DNA of 64,000 bases from Sulfuritalea sp. Lineage in GTDB: Bacteria; Pseudomonadota; Gammaproteobacteria; Burkholderiales; Rhodocyclaceae. Where the stretch lies: the NCBI GenBank assembly GCA_023229685.1, contig JALNYT010000009.1, forward strand, positions 62,001 to 126,000. The letters are read 5' to 3'. The position numbers were made by a program, and so were the translations under genes. Within the stretch, counting starts at the first letter, position 1. Each line of letters starts with the position of its first letter. Shown piece after piece: positions 1 to 6,647 of the stretch. Under the pieces are notes generated by a model that was not told where the DNA came from, did no database searches, and saw only the letters and a list, made by a program, of their open reading frames with translations.

Positions 1-210
1 CGGATCGTCAGTGACTTCCTTGCCGCTCATCAACGCCCACAGATCGTGGTCTTCGAGTTCCAGCAAGCGGGTCAGTGCCGCCTCACCTTGCGTGTCGAGA
101 TCGTCTCCGTGACGTTCCCAGAAACGTTCAAAAATCAGATCCAGTTCCAGCAGGGCACGCCGGCAATGCCACTTGAGACGACCGATACGCGCACCACGTT
201 CTTCATCCAT
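1..210 (-). CDS. sdhE: FAD assembly factor SdhE (3' end cut by window edge)
   Basis: The first 70 residues are visible, starting MDEERGARIGRLKWHCRRAL; the C-terminus lies outside the window. SdhE proteins are small cytosolic helical proteins that promote covalent flavinylation of SdhA. The diagnostic segment RRALLELDLIF near residues 17-27 corresponds to the family RGxxELD region, here with R-R-A-L-L-E-L-D. It starts 2 bp after the sdhB stop codon, so it is the last visible gene of the sdhCDAB operon, the usual position in beta- and gammaproteobacteria. Identification rests on length, motif and context. Confidence 0.9.
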   Translation of the reverse strand, partial: MDEERGARIGRLKWHCRRALLELDLIFERFWERHGDDLDTQGEAALTRLLELEDHDLWALMSGKEVTDDP

Positions 211-212
211 TG

Positions 213-941
213 TCAGACGGCCCGACGTACCATCATTTCCTTGATCTTGCCGATCGCCTTGGTCGGATTCAGTCCCTTGGGACAAACGTCGACGCAGTTC
301 ATGATGGTGTGGCAACGGAACAGGCGGTATGGATCTTCAAGATTGTCGAGGCGCTCCGAGGTTGCCTGGTCCCGGGTATCGGCGATAAAACGATACGCGG
401 CGAGCAGGCCGGCCGGACCGACGAACTTGTCCGGGTTCCACCAGAACGACGGACAGGCGGTCGAGCAGCAGGCGCAGAGGATACATTCGTAAAGACCGTT
501 CAATTCCTCGCGGTCCTCCAGTGACTGCAAACGCTCGTGCTGAGGTGGCGGATCGTTGTTAATCAGGTAGGGTGTAATCGAATGGTACTGTTTGAAGAAC
601 TGCGTCATGTCCACGATCAGATCGCGAATCACCGGCAGACCAGGCAATGGGCGCAGCACTATGGGTTTCCCCGCGGGAAACGTGGATAAATCGGTCAGGC
701 AGGCGAGACCGTTCTTGCCGTTGATGTTCATAGCATCGGAACCGCAAACCCCTTCACGACAGGAGCGGCGAAAAGCAATCGAATCGTCCTTGGCCTTGAG
801 TTTGACCATCGCATCAAGCAGTTTTTTATCCATCGGATCGCACTCGACGGAAATATCCTGCATGTAGGGCTTCGCGTCCTGGTCCGGGTCGTAGCGGTAG
901 ATCCGGAACTGAAAGGTGCGCATTTGTACTGCATTCGTCAT
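213..941 (-). CDS. sdhB: Succinate dehydrogenase iron-sulfur subunit
   Basis: This 242-residue protein carries electrons from the SdhA flavin to the membrane quinone site in complex II. The N-terminal ferredoxin domain has the [2Fe-2S] ligands C61, C66 and C81, with Asp69 in the fourth position as in E. coli SdhB. The C-terminal domain has CILCACCSTACP for [4Fe-4S] and CHTIMNCVDVCPKG for [3Fe-4S]. Length matches the family. It lies 13 bp after sdhA and 2 bp before sdhE, within one operon. Start ATG follows a GAAGGA-like ribosome binding site. Confidence 0.98.
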   Translation of the reverse strand: MTNAVQMRTFQFRIYRYDPDQDAKPYMQDISVECDPMDKKLLDAMVKLKAKDDSIAFRRSCREGVCGSDAMNINGKNGLACLTDLSTFPAGKPIVLRPLPGLPVIRDLIVDMTQFFKQYHSITPYLINNDPPPQHERLQSLEDREELNGLYECILCACCSTACPSFWWNPDKFVGPAGLLAAYRFIADTRDQATSERLDNLEDPYRLFRCHTIMNCVDVCPKGLNPTKAIGKIKEMMVRRAV

Positions 942-954
942 CGTCCGGTCCTTC

Positions 955-2742
955 TCAGTAAGAGCGCGTCTTCAGTTCGACGGAGTCAACAGTCAGCGGC
1001 TTCATCTGTACCGGCTTGTACTGGAGACGGTTTTCGTCACGGAACCACAGGGTATGCTTGAGCCAGTTCGCGTCGTCGCGACCGTTCGGGTGCTCGGGGC
1101 AATCCTCTGCATCGTCGCGCATATGGGCGCCGCGCGATTCCTTGCGGGCTTCCGCCGAAACCATGGTCGCCTTGGCGACTTCGATCAGATTGTCGAGTTC
1201 CAACGCTTCGAGCCGCGCCGTGTTGAACACCTTTGATTTATCCCGTATCTCTGTGTGGGCAACGGTTTCAGCAACTTCGTGGATCAGGCCGACACCTTCC
1301 TTGAGCAGGTTGTTGAAACGGAATACCCCGGCATGCTTTTGCAGCGTGCGCTGCATTACGAGCCGGGTCTCATGCACGTTACTGCCGTCTTTCTGATTGT
1401 TCAGCCGGTCCAGACGGGCCAGGCTGCGGTCGATGGCATCCTGCGGCAAGGGCTTGTGCGTCTTGACCGTATCGCGAATATATTCGACCGCCATCTCGCC
1501 GGCGGACTTGCCGAACACCAGCAAGTCGAGCAGCGAGTTGGTCCCCAGACGATTGGCGCCGTGTACCGAGGCACAGGCGCATTCGCCCGCCGCGTAGAAG
1601 CCCGGCACCGGCACCTCCAGGTTGTTTCCCTGCGGAATAACAACCTGGCCAAAGCGATTGGTGGGAATGCCGCCCATCTGATAATGACAGGTAGGTACCA
1701 CCGGGAGATATTCCTTGAGACAATCGACGCCGGCAAACTGAACACCGATCTCGTGCACACTCGGTAGCCGCTTCATGATCATCTGCGGGTCGAGGTGGGT
1801 CAGATCGAGGTACACGTAGTCTTTGTACGGTCCGGCGCCACGCCCTTCGTTGATCTCCGTCAGCATTGAGCGGGAGACCACGTCGCGTGACGCGAGATCC
1901 TTGGCGTTCGGCGCGTAGCGCTCCATGAAGCGCTCACCGTCGGCGTTGCGCAGGATGCCACCCTCGCCGCGCACCCCTTCCGTTATCAGGACTCCGGCGC
2001 CGGCAATACCCGTGGGATGGAACTGCCAGAACTCCATGTCCTCGAGCGGTATGCCGGCACGCGCCGCCATGCCCAAGCCATCGCCGGTATTGATGAAGGC
2101 ATTGGTCGATGAGTAGTAGACGCGACCGGCACCCCCGGTGGCGAAGATGGTCGCCTTGGCGTGGAACGCCACGACCTCGCTGGTTTCCATGTCCATGGCC
2201 GTGACGCCCAGCACTTCACCCTCGGCGTCACGCAGCAGATCCAGCGCCTGCCACTCGACAAAAAACTGCGTATTGACCTTGATGTTGCGCTGATACAGGG
2301 CGTGCAACATGGCGTGGCCGGTACGGTCGGCTGCGGCGCAGGAGCGGCGCACCGGTTTTTCGCCAAAGTTCGACATGTGGCCGCCGAACGGCCGCTGGTA
2401 AATCCGGCCGTTCTCAATGCGGTCGAACGGCATCCCGTAGTGTTCGAGTTCGATCACGGCTTCATTGGCCTTGCGGCACATGAACTCGACCGAGTCCTGG
2501 TCGCTGAGCCAATCGCCACCCTTGACGGTGTCGTACATGTGCCAATGCCAGTTGTCTTCCTCGGAGTTACCCAGCGACGCGGCGACGCCGCCTTGAGCCG
2601 CCACAGTATGCGAACGGGTGGGGAACACCTTGGTCAGCACGGCAGTCTTGAAACCTGCCTCGGACAATTGAATCGCGGCACGCAGACCGGCGCCGCCGGC
2701 GCCGACGATCAACGCATCAAATTTGCGAACGGTATAACTCAC
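955..2742 (-). CDS. sdhA: Succinate dehydrogenase flavoprotein subunit
   Basis: This 595-residue protein is the succinate-oxidising subunit of complex II. Visible features are the N-terminal dinucleotide-binding GAGGAGLRAA, the RSHTVAAQGG segment with the histidine that takes covalent FAD, the substrate-site HPTG and RSMLTEINEGRG stretches, and the conserved PTCHYQMGGIPTN near residue 355. Length is normal for proteobacterial SdhA. It starts 2 bp downstream of sdhD. The covalent-flavin histidine fits with sdhE at the end of the same operon. Confidence 0.98.
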   Translation of the reverse strand: MSYTVRKFDALIVGAGGAGLRAAIQLSEAGFKTAVLTKVFPTRSHTVAAQGGVAASLGNSEEDNWHWHMYDTVKGGDWLSDQDSVEFMCRKANEAVIELEHYGMPFDRIENGRIYQRPFGGHMSNFGEKPVRRSCAAADRTGHAMLHALYQRNIKVNTQFFVEWQALDLLRDAEGEVLGVTAMDMETSEVVAFHAKATIFATGGAGRVYYSSTNAFINTGDGLGMAARAGIPLEDMEFWQFHPTGIAGAGVLITEGVRGEGGILRNADGERFMERYAPNAKDLASRDVVSRSMLTEINEGRGAGPYKDYVYLDLTHLDPQMIMKRLPSVHEIGVQFAGVDCLKEYLPVVPTCHYQMGGIPTNRFGQVVIPQGNNLEVPVPGFYAAGECACASVHGANRLGTNSLLDLLVFGKSAGEMAVEYIRDTVKTHKPLPQDAIDRSLARLDRLNNQKDGSNVHETRLVMQRTLQKHAGVFRFNNLLKEGVGLIHEVAETVAHTEIRDKSKVFNTARLEALELDNLIEVAKATMVSAEARKESRGAHMRDDAEDCPEHPNGRDDANWLKHTLWFRDENRLQYKPVQMKPLTVDSVELKTRSY

Positions 2743-2744
2743 TG

Positions 2745-3089
2745 TTACAGCCTCCAGATGATCTGAACTGCCCAGCCGGCATATCCGACGAGAGCGAAAA
2801 GCGTCAGTACATGCAGCGTGACGCGGATGGCGGCGGGCTGGACGTAATCCATCCAGATGTCCCTCACACCGACCCAGGCGTGGTAGCAGAGACTGATGAT
2901 GAACAGGAAGGTAAGGTAACGGATGAAGCCGTTGGCCATCAAGGCATGCCAGGCCTCGCGGGAACTGGCCGCGCCACCGAGCGTTGCCGCAAACATGATC
3001 AGGGTATAGACCGCCATGAAAATGGCCGTGACGCGCTGCGCCAGCCAGTCCATGAGACCGTAATGGGCACCAACGACAAGACGCTTCAT
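2745..3089 (-). CDS. sdhD: Succinate dehydrogenase membrane anchor subunit
   Basis: This is a 114-residue membrane protein with three predicted transmembrane helices (about residues 18-38, 54-76 and 88-110). It forms the quinone and haem b site with SdhC. The motif SLCYHAWVGVRDIWMDYV contains the histidine that serves as a haem ligand in the family and the conserved D-Y pair. It lies between sdhC and sdhA with gaps of 1-2 bp, which supports the assignment strongly although the sequence itself is poorly conserved. Confidence 0.95.
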   Translation of the reverse strand: MKRLVVGAHYGLMDWLAQRVTAIFMAVYTLIMFAATLGGAASSREAWHALMANGFIRYLTFLFIISLCYHAWVGVRDIWMDYVQPAAIRVTLHVLTLFALVGYAGWAVQIIWRL

Positions 3090-3090
3090 G

Positions 3091-3489
3091 TCAGTAGGCT
3101 CCCAGCAGTTTAAGACCGAAGATCAGCGTCAGAATTAGGCTGACCACCATTACGGCCACTGCAGAGGCATGCGCCTGCTGCTTTTCGACACCGATCTGAA
3201 TGTCAATCAGAAGGATGCGGATTCCCATGCAGAAGTGATGCAGGAAAGCCCACAGCAAGCCCAGCAGAATCAGTTTGACCAACAGGTTGCCCGTCACCGC
3301 GCCGAACATCGCGGCACTCTCCGCGCTGGATGCCAGCGACAGTTGCAGCAGCCAGATCAGCAGGGGCAGCATGAGGAACAGTCCAGCCCCGCTGACGCGA
3401 TGCAGTATCGAGGCGTATCCGGCCAGAGGAAGACGGATTTGATGCAGCGCCAAGTACTTCGGACGGGGTTTTCTGATCTCAGGTGGCAT
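3091..3489 (-). CDS. sdhC: Succinate dehydrogenase cytochrome b556 subunit
   Basis: This 132-residue protein with three transmembrane segments is the first gene of the sdh operon. The N-terminal RPKYLALHQIRLPLAGYASILHR matches the SdhC signature, with the S-I-L-H-R segment lining the quinone site, and HHFCMGIRILLID carries the haem-ligand histidine. The ATG is preceded by a GGAGA site. A promoter and an inverted repeat lie 30-60 bp upstream, so transcription of the whole operon probably starts here. Confidence 0.96.
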   Translation of the reverse strand: MPPEIRKPRPKYLALHQIRLPLAGYASILHRVSGAGLFLMLPLLIWLLQLSLASSAESAAMFGAVTGNLLVKLILLGLLWAFLHHFCMGIRILLIDIQIGVEKQQAHASAVAVMVVSLILTLIFGLKLLGAY

Positions 3490-3518
3490 AACTGAATTTC
3501 TCCGTTTTGATGCGGCGC

Positions 3519-3547
3519 ACTATAAGACAATCCGTCTTACGTGAAAA
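3519..3547 (-). promoter_or_regulatory. Predicted sigma-70 promoter of the sdh operon
   Basis: Read on the minus strand, a -35-like TTTTCA (3542-3547) and a -10-like TATAGT (3519-3524) are separated by 17 bp. They lie 30 bp upstream of the sdhC start codon. The inverted repeat described next fills the spacer and touches the -10, an arrangement typical of repression. Prediction by eye only. Confidence 0.5.
3523..3539. promoter_or_regulatory. Inverted repeat in sdhC promoter, candidate GntR operator
   Basis: TAAGAC-N5-GTCTTA is a perfect 6-bp inverted repeat inside the sdhC promoter. The minus-strand half TGTCTTATA is identical to nine bases of the larger palindrome beside the gntR gene (4372-4394). 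The shared half-site and the adjacent GntR gene suggest that this regulator represses sdh. Note that the half-sites are arranged differently in the two places. Confidence 0.6.
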
Positions 3548-3565
3548 CAAATTTTATGAGTTCAT

Positions 3566-4330
3566 TTAGCCGAGCTCATTGAAATAGCAGTGATCACTGG
3601 TCGAATACAGCCCGCGCCGCCATTCGACCGGCTTGTCGCCGTACGAAAAGCTGACGCGTTCGACCGACAGCAACGGACTGCCCTCCGCGACATTCAAGAG
3701 TTCGGCGCTGGTGCGGTCCGCAGGTACGGCGCGCAGACGCTCTTCGGCACGAATCATGCGGATGCCGAAGTGGTTTTCGAAAAAGCTGTAAAGCGAGCCT
3801 TTGTAGTCGCGCAGCATTTCCAGGGTGACGGTGCCGAAGATGCTGCCCGGCAGGTAGATTTCATCGACCACCACCGGCTTGCCGGCAAACTGCAGCACGC
3901 GGCGCACGATATTGATCGGATCGCCGATGTTCAACTCGAGCATGCGCGCGACTTCGGTGCCGGCCTTGGCGCGCCAGCATTCGAGCGGAACGCTCTGGGC
4001 CTGTTCGATGCCTCCGGCCAGCGGCACCAGGCGCAAAAAGCGGAAGAAGGCGCGCGGATCGTCGTGAGACGCGACGAAAGTCCCCTTGCCTTGACGCCGG
4101 AGGAGCAGATTTTCCGCCGCCATTTCATCAATGGCCTTGCGCACCGTGCCCTGGCTGACGTTGAAGCGCGTCGCCAGTTCCGACTCGCTCGGAATTGCCT
4201 CGCCCGGACGCCATTCGCCGGATTCCAGTCGCTGCAGGAGCAGGCTCTTGATCTGGCGATACAAGGGACTGAAGGTCGGTGACGACGACCCGAGAGAAGT
4301 CCCCTTGGGGGACGCGGTAGAATCAGGCAT
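3566..4330 (-). CDS. GntR/HutC-family transcriptional regulator, probable sdh/TCA regulator
   Basis: This 254-residue protein has an N-terminal winged helix (about residues 20-90, with PLYRQIKSLLLQRLESGEWRPGEAIPS and the recognition region SQGTVRKAIDEM) and a C-terminal UTRA ligand-binding domain (about 100-245), the HutC subfamily layout. It lies between the divergent sdh operon and mdh, with a long palindrome in its own promoter and a related repeat in the sdhC promoter. GntR regulators of sdh, often called SdhR, have been proposed in betaproteobacteria by comparative genomics. The ligand is unknown. No convincing ribosome binding site precedes the chosen ATG. Confidence 0.85.
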   Translation of the reverse strand: MPDSTASPKGTSLGSSSPTFSPLYRQIKSLLLQRLESGEWRPGEAIPSESELATRFNVSQGTVRKAIDEMAAENLLLRRQGKGTFVASHDDPRAFFRFLRLVPLAGGIEQAQSVPLECWRAKAGTEVARMLELNIGDPINIVRRVLQFAGKPVVVDEIYLPGSIFGTVTLEMLRDYKGSLYSFFENHFGIRMIRAEERLRAVPADRTSAELLNVAEGSPLLSVERVSFSYGDKPVEWRRGLYSTSDHCYFNELG

Positions 4331-4371
4331 GATGGATATTTGAACATATTTTTTTCAACCCGTCCAGACCA

Positions 4372-4394
4372 TGTCTTATATCTTATATAAGACA
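4372..4394. promoter_or_regulatory. Large palindrome between gntR and mdh, candidate GntR operator
   Basis: Perfect 10-bp arms TGTCTTATAT and ATATAAGACA flank a CTT spacer, and a nested 12-bp perfect palindrome TCTTATATAAGA spans 4381-4392. It lies 41 bp upstream of the gntR start and 12 bp upstream of the mdh -35 box, so it could mediate autorepression of gntR and control of mdh. Confidence 0.7.
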
Positions 4395-4405
4395 ACAAAC
4401 ACATA

Positions 4406-4434
4406 TTGACACAGCGCAGCACAGGAACTAACAT
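4406..4434 (+). promoter_or_regulatory. Predicted sigma-70 promoter of mdh
   Basis: A consensus -35 TTGACA (4406-4411) and a -10 TAACAT (4429-4434) are separated by 17 bp. They lie about 120 bp upstream of the mdh start codon and directly follow the GntR-type palindrome. The strength of the -35 makes this the best promoter candidate for the mdh-lyase-acnB genes. Confidence 0.6.
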
Positions 4435-4553
4435 TTGCAGCCACGATCCTGCCGTATCATGCGCGAATTCGCCGCCATGCAGTGCGCCATCAGGTCAGCC
4501 CGCTTTCTTGCAGTCTTGTCCAATCGATTCAAATTGATACAGGAGTTCTACAA

Positions 4554-5543
4554 ATGGCAAAAGCACCCGTTCGTGTTGCAGTGACCGGCGCCGCCGGGCA
4601 AATCGGTTATGCCCTGGTTTTTCGCATAGCGGCTGGCGAGATGCTCGGCAAGGATCAGCCCGTGATCCTGCAGATGCTGGAACTGCCGATGGAGAAAGCG
4701 CAGGCGGCCCTGAAGGGCGTCATGATGGAACTCGACGACTGCGCCTTTCCGACACTGGCCGGAATGGTTGGCACCGATGATCCGAAAGTCGCTTTCAAGG
4801 ACGCCGACTATGCGCTGCTGGTGGGTGCCAAGCCGCGCGGCCCGGGGATGGAGCGCAAGGATCTGCTGATGGAAAACGCCAAGATCTTCATCGAGCAGGG
4901 CAAGGCTCTCAACGCCGTGGCCTCGCGTAACGTGCATGTGCTGGTGGTCGGCAACCCGGCCAACACCAATGCCTATATCGCCATGAAGTCGGCCCCCGAT
5001 CTGCCGCAGAAGAACTTCACCGCCATGCTGCGCCTCGATCACAATCGTGCCATTTCGCAGCTTGCCACCCGTACCGGCAAGACCGTCGCCGACGTCGAAA
5101 AGATGATCGTCTGGGGCAACCACTCCCCCACCATGTACCCCGATCTGCGCTTCTGCACCGTCGCCGGCGCTGCGGCTCCCGCCGTCGTCAATGACGACAC
5201 CTGGTACAAGAACGAGTACATCCCAACCGTCGGCAAGCGTGGTGCAGCCATCATCGCCGCGCGTGGCGCGTCGTCTGCCGCGTCGGCTGCCAACGCCGCC
5301 ATCGGCCACATGCACGATTGGGCGCTCGGCACCAAGGGCAAGTGGGTCACCATGGGCATCCCTTCCGACGGCAGCTACGGCGTGGCGAAAGACATCATCT
5401 ACGGCGTACCGGTCACCTGTGAAGCGGGCGAGTACAAGCGTGTCGAAGGCCTGGCCATCGACGCCTACTCGCGCAGCATGATGGACAAGACGCTCGCCGA
5501 ACTGCAGGAAGAGCAAGCCGGCGTCGCCAGTCTGCTCGGCTGA
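4554..5543 (+). CDS. mdh: Malate dehydrogenase
   Basis: This 329-residue NAD-dependent enzyme oxidises malate to oxaloacetate in the TCA cycle. The N-terminal Rossmann motif is VTGAAGQIGYALVFRIAAG; the substrate/catalytic region includes LRLDHNRA and the catalytic-histidine segment WGNHSPTMYPD. It belongs to the cytosolic-MDH-like subgroup common in betaproteobacteria. An in-frame extension reaches 4482, but the ATG at 4554 is chosen because AGGAG lies 8 bp upstream and the protein then begins at the family start. It heads a plus-strand block with the lyase-like gene and acnB. Confidence 0.97.
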   Translation: MAKAPVRVAVTGAAGQIGYALVFRIAAGEMLGKDQPVILQMLELPMEKAQAALKGVMMELDDCAFPTLAGMVGTDDPKVAFKDADYALLVGAKPRGPGMERKDLLMENAKIFIEQGKALNAVASRNVHVLVVGNPANTNAYIAMKSAPDLPQKNFTAMLRLDHNRAISQLATRTGKTVADVEKMIVWGNHSPTMYPDLRFCTVAGAAAPAVVNDDTWYKNEYIPTVGKRGAAIIAARGASSAASAANAAIGHMHDWALGTKGKWVTMGIPSDGSYGVAKDIIYGVPVTCEAGEYKRVEGLAIDAYSRSMMDKTLAELQEEQAGVASLLG

Positions 5544-5588
5544 TGACGGACGGCAGGACGAAGCAGAGCACACCGAGGTCAATTTGAG

Positions 5589-6626
5589 GTGAGCCCACCG
5601 CTTCATCCTGCCACCGTTCTTTACCAGGGGGCCAAGCCTTTTCCGGTGCTCGCCGCCTGCGAGCACTTTGCCGGCTCCGAAAAAACCATTCGCAAGGCGC
5701 TGCAACTGCAATCGGAACTGCGCGTCGATGAGCGCCCGGTGTTCGACGTCACGGCCGATTGCGAGGATGGCGCACCGGCAGCCCGCGAAGCCGAGCATGC
5801 GGGAATGATCGCCGACCTGCTGCTCCATGCCGACAACCGCTACGGGCGACTTGGCGTGCGCGTCCATGACGTCATGCACCCACACTGGCGCGAAGACATG
5901 GAGATTATTGTCGGTCACGCCGGCCGCAAACTGGCCTACATGGTCCTGCCCAAGGCGGCCAATGCCGACGATGCACTGACTCAGATCGTCGCCCTCGACG
6001 AATTCCGTAGCCTCTATGGCATCGAGCGCGAAATCCCGGTGCACGTGATGATCGAAACGCCCGGCGCCCTTCACGAAGTGTGGAAGATCGCCGGTCTGCC
6101 CCATGTCGAATCGATCGATTTCGGCCTGATGGATTTCGTCAGCGCCCATCACGGCGCCATTCCCGGCAGCGCCATGCGATCGCCGGATCAGTTTTCCCAT
6201 CCGCTGATTACGCGCGCCAAATGCGAAGTCGCGGCTGCCGCTCTGGGCAACGGCGTAATTCCTTCCCACAACGTGACCACCGAACTCAACGATCCCGATG
6301 TCGCGCGCGAGGATGCGCGCCGCGCGCGCAACGAGTTCGGTTTCCTGCGCATGTGGAGCATCCACCCACGCCAGATCCAGCCGATCGTCGAGGCCATGCG
6401 ACCTGATTTTGCCGAAGTGACTGAAGCCGCCGGAATCCTGCTGGCCGCGCAAAATGCCGACTGGGGGCCGATCGCCTGGGAGGGCAAGTTGCACGACCGC
6501 GCTTCCTATCGCTACTACTGGGAGTTGCTGCGCCGGGCTCACGCCACGGGTGCCGCCCTGCCGGCCGAAGCCCGGCATCGCTTCTTCCATGCTGCTGAGC
6601 AAATTTCAACTATCGTTTCCCACTGA
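5589..6626 (+). CDS. HpcH/HpaI aldolase / citrate lyase beta-like CoA ester lyase
   Basis: This 345-residue TIM-barrel protein belongs to the CitE/malyl-CoA lyase superfamily. Family features are an early arginine-rich substrate region, the metal-ligand glutamate in TADCEDGAP (about residue 58), the acidic and glycine-rich IETPGALHEVW (about residues 155-165) and SIDFGLMDFVSAHH. Superfamily members cleave or form C-C bonds in citryl-, malyl- or methylmalyl-CoA. Its place between mdh and acnB argues for a dicarboxylate or CoA-ester role, but no alpha or gamma citrate lyase subunit is present, so true citrate lyase is unlikely. The start is GTG with GAGG 10 bp upstream. Confidence 0.8.
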   Translation: MSPPLHPATVLYQGAKPFPVLAACEHFAGSEKTIRKALQLQSELRVDERPVFDVTADCEDGAPAAREAEHAGMIADLLLHADNRYGRLGVRVHDVMHPHWREDMEIIVGHAGRKLAYMVLPKAANADDALTQIVALDEFRSLYGIEREIPVHVMIETPGALHEVWKIAGLPHVESIDFGLMDFVSAHHGAIPGSAMRSPDQFSHPLITRAKCEVAAAALGNGVIPSHNVTTELNDPDVAREDARRARNEFGFLRMWSIHPRQIQPIVEAMRPDFAEVTEAAGILLAAQNADWGPIAWEGKLHDRASYRYYWELLRRAHATGAALPAEARHRFFHAAEQISTIVSH

Positions 6627-6647
6627 TCGCAAGAAAAGGACCCTCTC

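Noticed and set aside
5589..6626. Citrate lyase beta subunit (CitE) as a precise assignment
   Set aside because: No alpha, gamma or ligase genes are present; only the CoA-ester-lyase superfamily can be supported.
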